64,000 nt of DNA, taken from assembly GCF_003939025.1 (NCBI RefSeq), contig NZ_RQIH01000008.1:186001-250000 (forward strand), read 5' to 3'. The notes beneath the pieces are model-generated. The model had not been told where the DNA came from. It ran no database searches and worked only from the letters and a program-made list of their open reading frames with translations. Source of the DNA: Rhizobium sophoriradicis (GTDB taxonomy: Bacteria > Pseudomonadota > Alphaproteobacteria > Rhizobiales > Rhizobiaceae). The translations under genes and the position numbers were made by a program. How positions within the stretch are numbered: the stretch's first letter is position 1; the number at the start of each line of letters is the position of its first letter. Positions 8,702 to 17,623 of the stretch are shown piece by piece.

Positions 8702-9976
8702 ATGCAGTTCCAATCCTACTGGCACGCCACGGCCCCTCCTTTTGCGGAGGCGGCCAAAGGTCCTGTCGAAGGACATTATGATGTGGCCGTCATCGGCGCC
8801 GGGTTCACCGGGCTCGCAGCCGCGCGCCAGCTTGCGAAAGCCGGCGTCATGGTCGTTGTGCTGGAGGCCGAACGCGTCGGCTGGGGAGCATCGGGACGCA
8901 ATGGCGGCCATCTCAATAACGGGCTCGCCCACAGTTTCCTGTCCGCCAAGGCCTCGCTGGGCCCGGAGCGGGCCGTTGCACTCTACCGGGCCTTCGACGA
9001 TTCCATCGATACGATCGAGACGATCATCACCGAAGAGGGGATCGACTGCAGTTTCCGTCGTGCCGGAAAGCTGAAGCTTGCCTCCAAGCCGCAGCACTTC
9101 GAGGCCATTGCCCGCAATTTCGAGGCCGTGCACAGAGAAGTCGATGCGGACACGGCACTCCTGACGGCAAATGAGCTGAAGAGCGAGGTCGGATCGCCCT
9201 TCTACGGCGCCATGCTCTCGAAGAAGAGCGCGATGATGCATATGGGCCGCTATGTCGCCGGGCTTGCCGCCGCAGCCGCCCGCCATGGAGCGACGATCTT
9301 CGAACAGGCTGCGGTGACCGCTCACAGGCAGGGTAATGGCCGCCACAGCCTTCAGACCGCGCGGGGCACCGTTACCGCCGATCACGTCCTTGTCGCGACC
9401 GGCGCCTACACGCCGTCGCTCTTTAGCTATTTCCGCCGGCGGGTCATTTCCGTCGGCAGCTTCCTGATCGCCACCCGTCCGCTCAGCGATGCTGAAATCG
9501 CCGCGACTATGCCGGGAAATCGGACCTGTGTCACCTCGATGAACATCGGCAACTATTTCCGGCTGTCGCCGGACAAGCGGCTGATCTTCGGCGGTCGCGC
9601 CCGCTTTTCCGCAACGTCGGATCAGCGATCGGATGCAAAGAGCGGCGATATTCTGCGTACCAGTCTCGCCGAGATCTTCCCGCAGCTTGCCGGCGTCGAA
9701 GTCGATTACTGCTGGGGCGGGCTCGTCGATATGACGAAGGACCGCTATCCGCGTGCCGGCTATGTCGACGGCGTATGGTACGCGATGGGCTATTCCGGCC
9801 ATGGCGCCCAGCTTTCCACCCACCTCGGCATGATCATGGCCGATGCCATTATGGGCAAGACGGACCGCAACCCGGTAAAGGGGCTCGAATGGCCCGCCGT
9901 TCCAGGCCATTTCGGCAAGCCGTGGTTCCTGCCAATGGTCGGGCTTTATTACAAGGCGCTTGATCGCTTCAAGTAA
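8702..9976 (+). CDS. FAD-dependent amine/amino-acid oxidoreductase (DAO family)
   Basis: A 424-residue flavoenzyme of the D-amino-acid-oxidase-like family that includes gamma-glutamylputrescine oxidase (PuuB). The dinucleotide motif VAVIGAGFTGLAAARQLA sits near residue 30, followed by the usual GASGRNGG stretch. The C-terminal FAD closure is WYAMGYSGHGAQLSTHLG. The ATG follows GGAGACAAG. It should oxidise a secondary or primary amine with release of an aldehyde. A succinate-semialdehyde-type dehydrogenase downstream on the other strand could process such an aldehyde. A strong terminator follows. PuuB-like function is plausible, but no glutamylputrescine synthetase is present in the window. 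Confidence 0.84.
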   Translation: MQFQSYWHATAPPFAEAAKGPVEGHYDVAVIGAGFTGLAAARQLAKAGVMVVVLEAERVGWGASGRNGGHLNNGLAHSFLSAKASLGPERAVALYRAFDDSIDTIETIITEEGIDCSFRRAGKLKLASKPQHFEAIARNFEAVHREVDADTALLTANELKSEVGSPFYGAMLSKKSAMMHMGRYVAGLAAAAARHGATIFEQAAVTAHRQGNGRHSLQTARGTVTADHVLVATGAYTPSLFSYFRRRVISVGSFLIATRPLSDAEIAATMPGNRTCVTSMNIGNYFRLSPDKRLIFGGRARFSATSDQRSDAKSGDILRTSLAEIFPQLAGVEVDYCWGGLVDMTKDRYPRAGYVDGVWYAMGYSGHGAQLSTHLGMIMADAIMGKTDRNPVKGLEWPAVPGHFGKPWFLPMVGLYYKALDRFK

Positions 9977-10027
9977 GCGGCGCGCACGCGAGAGCGGTTC
10001 GATCTTTCCAGAACATAGATGGTGCAT

Positions 10028-10063
10028 GGGCGCCGGGATGAATTTCCGGCGCCCTTTGTTTTT
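10028..10063 (+). terminator. Rho-independent terminator after the FAD oxidoreductase
   Basis: Perfect 9-bp stem GGGCGCCGG / CCGGCGCCC (10028-10036 and 10046-10054) followed by TTTGTTTTT. It ends the plus-strand unit just before the convergent dehydrogenase gene. Confidence 0.88.
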
Positions 10064-10068
10064 GCGGG

Positions 10069-11526
10069 TCAGGAAAGCCCGCCGATGTGGAAGCTCTTCA
10101 TTTCCAGATATTCCTCGATGCCGCACTGCGCGCCCTCACGGCCAACGCCGGATTGCTTGACGCCGCCGAACGGGGCGACCTCGGTGGAAATGGCGCCGGT
10201 GTTGAGGCCGATTATACCGAATTCGAGCGCTTCGCCGACACGCCAGGAGCGCTTCAGGCTCTCGGTGTAGAAGTAGGCGGCAAGGCCGAAGGGGGTCGCA
10301 TTGGCAATGCGGATCGCCTCTTCCTCCGTGTCGAAGCGGAAGAGCGGCGCAACCGGCCCGAATGTCTCTTCGCTGGCAAGCTGCATGTCGGTTGTCGCCC
10401 CGCCAAGCACCATCGGCACCGCATATTGATCACCGGCCGGCACAGAACTCGCAGTGGCGAGGATTCTCGCGCCCTTTTTCACCGCATCGTCTACATGACG
10501 TTTGATCTTCTCGATCGCCGCCTTGTTGATCATCGGCCCGATATCCGTGCCGGCATCCGTGCCGACGCCGACTTTCATGGCCGAGATGCGCGCGCCAAGT
10601 TTGGCGGCAAAGGCATCGTAGACGCCGGACTGGACGAGAAGGCGGTTGGCACAGACGCAGGTCTGGCCGCCATTGCGGAATTTCGAGGCAATCGCACCTT
10701 CCACGGCAAGATCGAGATCGGCATCGTCGAAAACGATAAAGGGCGCGTTGCCGCCGAGTTCGAGGCTGAGCCGCTTGACGCTGTCGGCCGCGCCGCGCAT
10801 CAGCAGCGAGCCGATGCGGGTCGAGCCGGTGAAGGAAATCTTGCGGACGGTCTGGTTGGTCATCAACTCGTCGCCGATTCCGGCCGGCATGCCGGTGACA
10901 ATGTTAATCACGCCCTTTGGGATGCCGGCCCTCTCGGCCAGGACGCCAAGCGCCAGCGCCGAAAACGGGGTCAGGTCCGAGGGCTTGATGACGACGGTGC
11001 AGCCGGCCGCAAGCGCCGGCCCCACCTTGCGGGTGATCATCGCATTGGGGAAATTCCACGGCGTGATGATTGCCGAAACGCCGACAGGCTCCTTCAAAAC
11101 GACGATCCGCCGATCGGCTGTCGGCGAGGGAATGGTCGTTCCGCCGATGCGGCGGGCTTCCTCGGAGAACCATTTGATGAACGAAGCGCCGTAACGGATT
11201 TCGCCGCGTGCTTCCGTCAGCGGTTTGCCCTGTTCCCTGGTGAGGATCAGCGCCAGATCCTCGATATTGTCGAGCATCAGATCGTGCCAGGCTTCCAGCA
11301 AGGCGGCGCGCTCGGCATGGGTCTTTTTCCGCCACGAGCTAAAGGCTTTTTCCGCCGCCGCGATTGCGGCCCTTGTATCGGCTCCGTCCATATCGGGCAC
11401 CGTGCCCAGCACATGCTGCGTCGCCGGGTCGGTCACCTCGATCGTGTGGCCGGCTGCAGCTCCGCACCATTCACCGTCGATGAGCCCTTGCTGGCGAAGC
11501 AGGCTGCCATCCCTTAATCCGTTCAT
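10069..11526 (-). CDS. NAD(P)-dependent succinate-semialdehyde dehydrogenase-like enzyme
   Basis: A 485-residue aldehyde dehydrogenase of the GabD type. The cofactor region is TPWNFPNAMITRK, the general-base glutamate is in LELGGNAPF, and the nucleophilic cysteine is in GGQTCVCANR. The ATG at 11526 follows AAAGGGG; an earlier ATG 15 bases upstream has no site. In GABA, putrescine and related pathways this enzyme turns succinate semialdehyde into succinate. The nearby aminotransferase and FAD amine oxidase make such a substrate plausible, but glutarate or other semialdehydes are possible. Confidence 0.86.
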   Translation of the reverse strand: MNGLRDGSLLRQQGLIDGEWCGAAAGHTIEVTDPATQHVLGTVPDMDGADTRAAIAAAEKAFSSWRKKTHAERAALLEAWHDLMLDNIEDLALILTREQGKPLTEARGEIRYGASFIKWFSEEARRIGGTTIPSPTADRRIVVLKEPVGVSAIITPWNFPNAMITRKVGPALAAGCTVVIKPSDLTPFSALALGVLAERAGIPKGVINIVTGMPAGIGDELMTNQTVRKISFTGSTRIGSLLMRGAADSVKRLSLELGGNAPFIVFDDADLDLAVEGAIASKFRNGGQTCVCANRLLVQSGVYDAFAAKLGARISAMKVGVGTDAGTDIGPMINKAAIEKIKRHVDDAVKKGARILATASSVPAGDQYAVPMVLGGATTDMQLASEETFGPVAPLFRFDTEEEAIRIANATPFGLAAYFYTESLKRSWRVGEALEFGIIGLNTGAISTEVAPFGGVKQSGVGREGAQCGIEEYLEMKSFHIGGLS

Positions 11527-11592
11527 TTTATCCCCTTTCATCAGAACATTTTATTTCCACAAGTTCGGGCGCGCCGTTTTGCGCGGCATCCG

Positions 11593-12636
11593 CTAGTCGA
11601 GTGCTGAAAGCACCGACGCCGTGATCGCGTCGGTTTTGTCCTTGCCGGGAATTGCGCCAATGCCGCGCGCTGTCGTCGCTTCGATTGCGGCCATCACCTT
11701 TTCGGCGGCAGCCGTTTCTCCGAGATGCTCCAGCATCATTGCGCCCGACCAGATGGCGGCGATCGGATTGGCGATCCCGAGATGAGCGATATCGGGCGCG
11801 GACCCGTGAACGGGTTCGAACATGGATGGCGCCGATCGATCAGGATTGATGTTGGCCGATGCCGCAAAGCCGAGTCCGCCCTGGATGGCGGCGCCGAGAT
11901 CGGTCAGGATGTCGCCGAACAGGTTGGAGGCGACCACGACATCGAGGCTTTCGGGCGCCATGACCATGCGGGCGGCCATGGCGTCGATATGGTAGCTGGT
12001 CACCTCGACGTCGGGATATTCCGCAGCAAGCATCTGGGTAATCTCGTCCCAGAAGACCATCGAATATTTCTGCGCATTGGACTTTGTCACCGAGGCAAGC
12101 TTGCCGCGCCGCCGATGCGCCTGCTCGAAGGCGAAACGCAGAATGCGTTCGACGCCCTTGCGGGTGAAAATCGAGGTCTCCACGGCGACTTCGCTGTCGG
12201 TGCCCTGGTGGACGCGGCCGCCGGCTCCGGAATATTCCCCCTCGGTATTTTCACGAATACAGAGGATGTCGAAGCCCTCAGACCGCAGCGGCCCCTGCAC
12301 GCCAGGTAGCAGCCGATGCGGGCGGATATTGGCATATTGCACGAATGCCTTGCGGATCGGCAGCAGGAGGCCGTGCAGCGACACGGAATCCGGCACTTCA
12401 CGAGGCCATCCGACGGCGCCAAGCAGGATCGCATCGGAGGATCTCAGCGTCTCGATGCCGTCGGCGGGCATCATGCTGCCGTTTTCCAGATAATAGTCGC
12501 AGGACCAGGGGTGGCGGATTGCCTCGAGAGAAAATCCGCTTGAACCGGCTGTCTTCTCGAGCACGGCCCAGGCCGCTTCGGTCACGTCCCGGCCGATGCC
12601 GTCTCCGGGCAGAAGGGCGATCTTGTAGGTTTTCAT
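11593..12636 (-). CDS. Tartrate dehydrogenase / 3-isopropylmalate dehydrogenase family enzyme
   Basis: A 347-residue NAD-dependent beta-decarboxylating dehydrogenase. It starts MKTYKIALLPGDGIGRDV and carries the substrate motif IRENTEGEYSG, the catalytic lysine region VTKSNAQKYS, the Asp-rich metal loop NLFGDILTDLGAAIQGG and the NAD loop FEPVHGSAPDIA. The LHGLLLPIRK segment and length match tartrate dehydrogenase/D-malate decarboxylase (TtuC/DmlA) better than leucine-pathway LeuB. It lies between two aldehyde dehydrogenase genes on the same strand. The exact 2-hydroxyacid substrate cannot be read. Confidence 0.8.
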   Translation of the reverse strand: MKTYKIALLPGDGIGRDVTEAAWAVLEKTAGSSGFSLEAIRHPWSCDYYLENGSMMPADGIETLRSSDAILLGAVGWPREVPDSVSLHGLLLPIRKAFVQYANIRPHRLLPGVQGPLRSEGFDILCIRENTEGEYSGAGGRVHQGTDSEVAVETSIFTRKGVERILRFAFEQAHRRRGKLASVTKSNAQKYSMVFWDEITQMLAAEYPDVEVTSYHIDAMAARMVMAPESLDVVVASNLFGDILTDLGAAIQGGLGFAASANINPDRSAPSMFEPVHGSAPDIAHLGIANPIAAIWSGAMMLEHLGETAAAEKVMAAIEATTARGIGAIPGKDKTDAITASVLSALD

Positions 12637-12645
12637 CGCAGCTCC

Positions 12646-14109
12646 TTAAAGGCTGATGAGCACGCTCTTGCTCTTGCGGTTGGCGTGATAGGCTTCGCGG
12701 CCGAGATCCTTGCCGATGCCCGACTGTTTGTAGCCGCCGGTCGGCAGGATATGGTCGCGCGAGCGGCCGTAGCGGTTGACCCAGACGGTGCCGGCCTGCA
12801 GGCGGCGAGTGAGGCGGATCGCGCGCGAGAGATCGCGGGTGAAGAGGCCGGCGGCCAGCCCATAAGATGGATGGTCGGCCAGCCTCAGCGCCTCCTCCTC
12901 ATCCTCGAAAGTCTGGATGGTCAGCACCGGTCCAAAGATTTCTTCCAGAACCGCGGGCGATGTTGCCGTCACACCTGACATCAGCGTCGGCGCGTAGAAA
13001 TAACCTTCGCGGTCGAGCCGGCCGCCGCCCGTGAGGCATTCGGCCCCGCCCTCGATCGCGGCGCGGATTATGCCATCCATGCGGGCGATCTGGCGTTCTG
13101 AGATGACGGGCGAATAGTCTGTCGTTTCCTCCCAGGTGGGACCGGGACGGATTGCCGCCAACCTCGCGAGAAGTGCGGCTGCGAGCGCTTCCGCCACCTT
13201 CGCCTCGACGATGAGGCGGGATCCGCAGACGCAGGCCTGGCCGGCGTTGGACAAAATGCTGCCGGCAATGGCGCCTGCGGCGAGATCGAGATCGGCATCG
13301 GCGAAGACCAGTTGCGGGCTCTTGCCGCCGAGTTCCAGCGTCATCGGCTTGACGCCGGTCCGGGCAATATTGGCCATGATCGCCGCGCCGGCCGCGGTCG
13401 AACCCGTGAAGCTGACCTTGGAAATTCCCGGATGGCCGGTGATGGCGGTTCCGGTGGTCGGACCGTCGCCGAGGACGACGTTGACGAGGCCGGCGGGCAG
13501 GCCGGCCCGCACCGAAAGTTCGGCAAGGTAGAGCGTCGAAAATGGTGTTATCTCCGATGGCTTCAACACCACCGCATTGCCTGCCGCCAACGCCGGGGCA
13601 AGTTTCCACCCTGCCATCGACAATGGAAAATTCCACGGCGTGATCGCGCCGACGACGCCGTAGGGCTCCGTCACGATCATGCCGAAATTTTCGTCGTCGG
13701 TCGGGACGAGATCGCTGCCTTCCTTATCGGCGAATTCGGCGAAGAAGCGGATCTGCTCGGCGGTGACGGCGATATCGCCGGCGATGAGCTGGCCGACGGG
13801 GCGGGTCGAGGAGAGCGCTTCGAGCTTGGCGAGGGTCTCCGCCTCGGCTTCGATCAGGTCCGCCCAGCGCTGCAGCGCCTTGGTGCGCTCGCGCGGCCGC
13901 ACGCCGCCCCAGTTGCTGCTGTTCAATGCTTTTCCCGCCGTCTCGACGGCGTGGTCGACAAGGGCCTCGTCGGCAAGCGGGCAGCCCGCATAGGCTTTGC
14001 CGTCGGACGGCCGATGCATGTCGATGACGGCTTCGGCCGGAACCAGCTGGCCGCCGATGAAATGTCCTACGGGCAAGGAAATCGTGTTTGGGTCGAAGCT
14101 GAGTGTCAT
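12646..14109 (-). CDS. Aldehyde dehydrogenase family protein
   Basis: A 487-residue NAD-dependent aldehyde dehydrogenase. The cofactor motif is TPWNFPLSMAGWKLAP, the general base is in LELGGKSPQLVF, and the catalytic cysteine is in NAGQACVCGSR. It precedes the tartrate-type dehydrogenase by 9 bp, so the two should be translated from one message. It is clearly distinct from the GabD-like enzyme at 10069-11526, so the region encodes two aldehyde-oxidising steps. Substrate unknown. Confidence 0.84.
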   Translation of the reverse strand: MTLSFDPNTISLPVGHFIGGQLVPAEAVIDMHRPSDGKAYAGCPLADEALVDHAVETAGKALNSSNWGGVRPRERTKALQRWADLIEAEAETLAKLEALSSTRPVGQLIAGDIAVTAEQIRFFAEFADKEGSDLVPTDDENFGMIVTEPYGVVGAITPWNFPLSMAGWKLAPALAAGNAVVLKPSEITPFSTLYLAELSVRAGLPAGLVNVVLGDGPTTGTAITGHPGISKVSFTGSTAAGAAIMANIARTGVKPMTLELGGKSPQLVFADADLDLAAGAIAGSILSNAGQACVCGSRLIVEAKVAEALAAALLARLAAIRPGPTWEETTDYSPVISERQIARMDGIIRAAIEGGAECLTGGGRLDREGYFYAPTLMSGVTATSPAVLEEIFGPVLTIQTFEDEEEALRLADHPSYGLAAGLFTRDLSRAIRLTRRLQAGTVWVNRYGRSRDHILPTGGYKQSGIGKDLGREAYHANRKSKSVLISL

Positions 14110-14183
14110 CGCATGTCCTCGGGATGGGCTAACACAAGCCTAACCGGGGAAAGCGAGCAGCATGCATCGACCGGAGGTGCCGA

Positions 14184-14211
14184 GGCGGCGAAAAATTGCG
14201 TTTTCGCCGCC
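14184..14211. terminator. Strong intergenic hairpin between the cupin and aldehyde dehydrogenase genes
   Basis: Perfect 11-bp arms GGCGGCGAAAA / TTTTCGCCGCC around a 6-nt loop. No U-run follows on either strand, so it may slow or protect transcript ends rather than act as a classical terminator. Confidence 0.5.
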
Positions 14212-14233
14212 GCCACCAGTCAATTCTACGGCG

Positions 14234-14587
14234 TCACGTGACGGTCACGTAAATCTTGCGCACCGTCTCGATCGTCTTCCAGACGCCGACGAAGCCAGGT
14301 TTCATCACGAAACTGTCGCCGGCCTTGTAGACCACCGGATCGCCGCCTTCGGGCGTGAGTTCGACCAGGCCGGAAAGGATATGGCAGAACTCGAACGTTT
14401 CGCCTTTGATCGAACGCGTCTCGCCGGGCGTTGCCTCCCATACGCCGGTATGAACCGTCTCTGCGCGGGCGACGTCCTGCGCCCAGGTCTTGAAGGTGGG
14501 ACTGCCTGAGATCAGGCGCTCGGGAAGGGGGGCGGACTCGCGCGGCGCCTGGGATGGGTTGGTGTCGATCGTCTTGAGCAGGGACAT
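14234..14587 (-). CDS. Small cupin-domain protein
   Basis: The protein has 117 residues, essentially one cupin barrel (Cupin_3 type). A conserved motif region is WEATPGETRSIKGETFEFCHILSG, interrupted here by the residues that supply the metal site (E, H), with the second motif at GDSFVMKPGFVGVW. Such small cupins accompany amino-acid or ureide catabolism genes and may act as enzymes or ligand sensors. It is preceded on the same strand by the GhrA-like gene (38 bp). The precise role is unknown. Confidence 0.75.
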   Translation of the reverse strand: MSLLKTIDTNPSQAPRESAPLPERLISGSPTFKTWAQDVARAETVHTGVWEATPGETRSIKGETFEFCHILSGLVELTPEGGDPVVYKAGDSFVMKPGFVGVWKTIETVRKIYVTVT

Positions 14588-14625
14588 GGCTTTCCTTTCC
14601 GGGGTTTACGTTTGAACGGAATGAA

Positions 14626-15549
14626 TCAGTAGCCGCGGCTGCGGTCGATGAGCCCGATCGGATCGAGGCCCGCCCGGTGCCGCTTGATATTGTCGATCAC
14701 CGCCGCCGCGGCCGTTTCGGCTTGGGTGACGCTGGCAATGTGCGGCGTCAGCAGGATCTGCGGATGGTTCCAGAAGACGTGACCCGCAGGCAGGGGCTCC
14801 GGATCGGTGACATCGACGACGGCGCCGGAGAGATGCCCGGTATTGAGGGCATTGACGAGCGCCTGATGATCAAGCTGCGCGCCGCGGCCGACATGGACGA
14901 GCGCAGCGCCGGCCGGCAGCCTTGCGAAGAGCTCGGCATTCAGGAAGCCGCGCGTTTCCTCCGTCAGCGGCAGCAGGCAGACGAGAATGTCGGTGGTTGC
15001 AAGCAGGGTGTCGAGACCCTCGCTGCCGCTAAGGCAGCGCACGCCGCCGATCGCGCGTGGACTGCGGCTCCAGCCGGAAAGTGGGAAGCCGAAGGGTTGC
15101 AGACGTTCGAGCACTGCGCTTCCAAGCATGCCGAGCCCAAGCACGCCAATGCGGCGTTGTGCGGCCTGTACCGGTTTGATCGGCTGCCAGATCCCGCGCC
15201 GCTGCTGGTCGAGATAGGCCGGCAGGTCGCGATGGAGCGCAAGGACGGCGAGTGTCGCATATTCCTGCATCATCCTTACGATGCCTTCCTCGACCATCCG
15301 CACCACTTTGACCCGCGCAGGCACGGTATCGATGCGGAACTGGTCGATCCCGGCGCCGATCGAGAACAGGATTTCGAGATTGCGATAGCGCGCGAGATCC
15401 TCGGGTACGGTCCAGGTGATCAGGTAACGCACAGCCTCCGGTTCGACGGATGCCGGGTCCATGGAAAAGGCGATGTCGGGCAGTTCGCGTGCGAAGGCTT
15501 CGGCGAATATGGTCCCGCGCTTCGCGTCGGAATTGAAGAGAAAGGTCAT
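14626..15549 (-). CDS. Glyoxylate/hydroxypyruvate reductase A-type D-2-hydroxyacid dehydrogenase
   Basis: A 307-residue enzyme of the GhrA group, shorter than most D-isomer hydroxyacid dehydrogenases. The NAD motif is [13 protein letters not shown] near residue 135. The catalytic Arg is in [10 protein letters not shown], the Glu in VTDPEPLP and the His in LTPHIASVT. It would reduce glyoxylate or hydroxypyruvate, or oxidise a matching D-2-hydroxyacid. It lies between an ArgE-like deacetylase (upstream, 23 bp) and a cupin gene, so it is probably part of one catabolic operon starting at 16697. Confidence 0.83.
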   Translation of the reverse strand: MTFLFNSDAKRGTIFAEAFARELPDIAFSMDPASVEPEAVRYLITWTVPEDLARYRNLEILFSIGAGIDQFRIDTVPARVKVVRMVEEGIVRMMQEYATLAVLALHRDLPAYLDQQRRGIWQPIKPVQAAQRRIGVLGLGMLGSAVLERLQPFGFPLSGWSRSPRAIGGVRCLSGSEGLDTLLATTDILVCLLPLTEETRGFLNAELFARLPAGAALVHVGRGAQLDHQALVNALNTGHLSGAVVDVTDPEPLPAGHVFWNHPQILLTPHIASVTQAETAAAAVIDNIKRHRAGLDPIGLIDRSRGY

Positions 15550-15572
15550 TGCATCGGCTCCTTGATCTCAAG

Positions 15573-16697
15573 TCAGGCGGTGCAGCGGCGGGCGAGCGCT
15601 TCGACCATTGCCTGGCAGGCCAGGAGTTCGCTGCCGTGAATGAACTCGTCCGGCTTGTGGGCCCGGCCGATATCGCCCGGCCCGCAGATGATCGCATCGA
15701 TGCCGGCGCGCTGGAAAAGGCCGGCTTCGGTGCCGTAGCTGACGGCGGAGAGCGGTTCGATGCCGGTCAGTTCGCCAAGCAGGTGCGCAAGCGGCGCATC
15801 GGCGGCAAGCGAAAGTGCCGGATAGGCGCTGAGTTCGCGCCATTCGACCTCGAAGCCGCGATGCGGCAGCGCCTCGGCCGCCGCGCGCAGCGGCGCCAGC
15901 AGAATGGCCGGATCGACGCCGGAAATGGCTCTCGCTTCGAACTCGGCCTCGCAGGTATCGGGGATGACGTTGACCGCCTGGCCGCCCTTCAACGTGCCGA
16001 CCTGAAGAGATGAGTAGGGTGGCTCGAACACATCTTCGAATGGACCGTGTGTCAGCCGCACTGCTTCGGCATTGGCGCAAGCCAGGACGCTGCACATGGC
16101 GTGGATCGCGTTCAGTCCCTGGTCCGGGCGGGAGGAATGGCCGGACCGGCCCCTGACCGTCAGTCGGGCGGCGGCCTTGCCCTTGTGGGCGCGGATTGCC
16201 CGCATGTTGCTCGGCTCGCCGATGATCGCGCCAAGCGGAGGCCTACAGAGTTCCGGCAGGCGGGCGATCATGTGCGGGGCGCCGCGGCAGCCGGCCTCCT
16301 CATCGTAGGAAAAGGCGAGGTGGATGGGCCGGCGGAGCCGCATTGATGCGAGCGTCGGAACGGCAGCAAGAACGGCGGCCAGGAAGCCTTTCATATCGGT
16401 AGTGCCGCGGCCGTAGAAGCGATCCGCTTCGGCGCGCAGGCGGAAGGGATCGCTACTCCAGCCGGCCTCGGCGGCCGGAACCACGTCCATATGGCCGGAG
16501 AGAATATAACCCGGCACTTCGTTCGGACCGATTGTTGCAAACAGGTTCGAACGGTCACCCTCGGGGCCCAGAAGCTCTACGGCGGCGATGCCGTGACTTT
16601 GCAGATAGTGCCGGATCCAGGCGACGATCTCGCCGTTCGGTGTTCCGACGACGGAGGGGAAACCAACGAGCCTTTCCAGAATATCAGTTGCCTGCAT
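15573..16697 (-). CDS. ArgE/DapE-family deacetylase (acetylornithine deacetylase-like)
   Basis: A 374-residue M20-type metallohydrolase. The first metal histidine is in LSGHMDVVP, the bridging aspartate in RGTTDMKGF, and the acidic pair in YDEEAGCRG. A dimerisation domain lies between about residues 180 and 290. The ATG at 16697 has GAGGA 6 nt upstream; an upstream GTG at 16709 is less likely. It would remove an acyl group from an N-acyl amino acid. As first gene of the operon with GhrA-like and cupin genes it is more likely catabolic than biosynthetic. Confidence 0.83.
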   Translation of the reverse strand: MQATDILERLVGFPSVVGTPNGEIVAWIRHYLQSHGIAAVELLGPEGDRSNLFATIGPNEVPGYILSGHMDVVPAAEAGWSSDPFRLRAEADRFYGRGTTDMKGFLAAVLAAVPTLASMRLRRPIHLAFSYDEEAGCRGAPHMIARLPELCRPPLGAIIGEPSNMRAIRAHKGKAAARLTVRGRSGHSSRPDQGLNAIHAMCSVLACANAEAVRLTHGPFEDVFEPPYSSLQVGTLKGGQAVNVIPDTCEAEFEARAISGVDPAILLAPLRAAAEALPHRGFEVEWRELSAYPALSLAADAPLAHLLGELTGIEPLSAVSYGTEAGLFQRAGIDAIICGPGDIGRAHKPDEFIHGSELLACQAMVEALARRCTA

Positions 16698-16905
16698 GGG
16701 CGTCCTCACGGCGGGAAATATCGAGGCGATCGGGCTTTGCGGTCAATGGTGCCGTTGGGCCTATCGCGGCTGGTCAACGACTGTAGAGACCTGCCCTGGC
16801 TTTATTTGCCGAAAGTGCGCCGGATTTGGTCGATTGTTGTGTTTGCACGGGCTTCGTCAGTCAATTGTATCGCGCAATCCGTCCTAGTCTTGACGAGGAG
16901 TTTCC

Positions 16906-17166
16906 ATGGGTAGCTTTCCCTGGGGCTTGCCCGGGTTGCCGCCGGATGTGGAACTGTCGCCAGGTGCCGCTTTACGGGCCGTGGAAGCCGATGATCTGAC
17001 GGCGATCGCCGCTTTGGATCGAATGGCCTTCGGCAAGGATCGCACGCTGCTTCTTGCCGGCTCCTTAAAAATTCCAAGGGTGCTGCTGATCCGCGCCGGC
17101 CGGATCGCGGCCTTCTCTCTTCACGAGTCGAAAACCTATGCGCTCGTCAGCCAGGCGCTCGGGTGA
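16906..17166 (+). pseudogene. Truncated GNAT-type acetyltransferase remnant
   Basis: An 86-codon frame with a good ribosome site (GAGGAG, 6 nt before ATG). Its start resembles the N-terminus of GNAT acetyltransferases (LRAVEADDLTAIAALDRMAFGKDRTLLL, read in two parts, then GRIAAFSLHES). It stops well before the acetyl-CoA-binding motif expected in that family, so it is probably a broken gene. It could instead be a short unrelated protein. Family guess only moderately sure. Confidence 0.45.
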
Positions 17167-17167
17167 A

Positions 17168-17368
17168 TTAAGCGCCGGGACAGAGGGGCAGCGATGCCAG
17201 ATCCTGAATGCGTTCGCACTCGGGTCTGAACGAGCGATATTGCCAGGAACCCTCAGCAGTCTCTCGCCGATATACGGTCTCGAGCCAGAACACCGTGTCG
17301 TCGATCGGCAGTACGGGATGCCACGCATACCACTGCGACCAGATCTTTCCATTGTCGTTGCCTATCAT
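17168..17368 (-). CDS. Small conserved-type hypothetical protein
   Basis: The protein has 66 residues, rich in aromatic residues, with a WSQWYAWHPV core and a WLETVYRRE segment. The ATG at 17368 follows GGAGAG with good spacing. I recognise the general W-x-AWHPV-x-WLE style from small rhizobial proteins of unknown role but cannot name a family. Its stop lies 2 bp from the end of the GNAT remnant on the opposite strand. Confidence 0.55.
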   Translation of the reverse strand: MIGNDNGKIWSQWYAWHPVLPIDDTVFWLETVYRRETAEGSWQYRSFRPECERIQDLASLPLCPGA

Positions 17369-17503
17369 CGCCCTCTCTCCTAAGCGGTCTGCTCCGGCAA
17401 ATATTCAGAAGAGGAGAATGATATTGCAAAATTATTCTTCTACGAAGATCCTTTTAGGATTAGTCAAAATCGTGCTCCACCCAAGGAGGCGATTGGGCAC
17501 GAC

Positions 17504-17623
17504 ATGAATGAGCACGATCTGTTTGCGGGGGCTCTGCGAGCCGCATGATGGAACGAGAACGACTTTCCCAAAGGCGTCGTCGCCGTCCGCCTGTCGCCCG
17601 AGGCCGAGCGGATCCTCAGTTGA
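17504..17623 (+). pseudogene. Mini-gene interrupted by an in-frame TGA
   Basis: From the ATG at 17504 the frame reads MNEHDLFAGALRAA, then TGA at 17546-17548, and continues in the same frame with WNENDFPKGVVAVRLSPEAE up to a final TGA at 17621. Both halves look protein-like and keep one frame, so a 40-codon gene with a nonsense change is possible. An AAGGAGG lies 14 nt upstream of the ATG, farther than usual. This is a weak call. Confidence 0.3.

Noticed and set aside
8600..10126. A 508-codon minus-strand frame across the FAD oxidoreductase
   Set aside because: It runs through the terminator at 10028-10063 and opposes a clear flavoenzyme.
17065..17352. A 95-codon minus-strand frame overlapping the 66-residue protein
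   Set aside because: Arg/Ser-rich and without ribosome site; the 66-codon frame has both a better start and a protein-like core.
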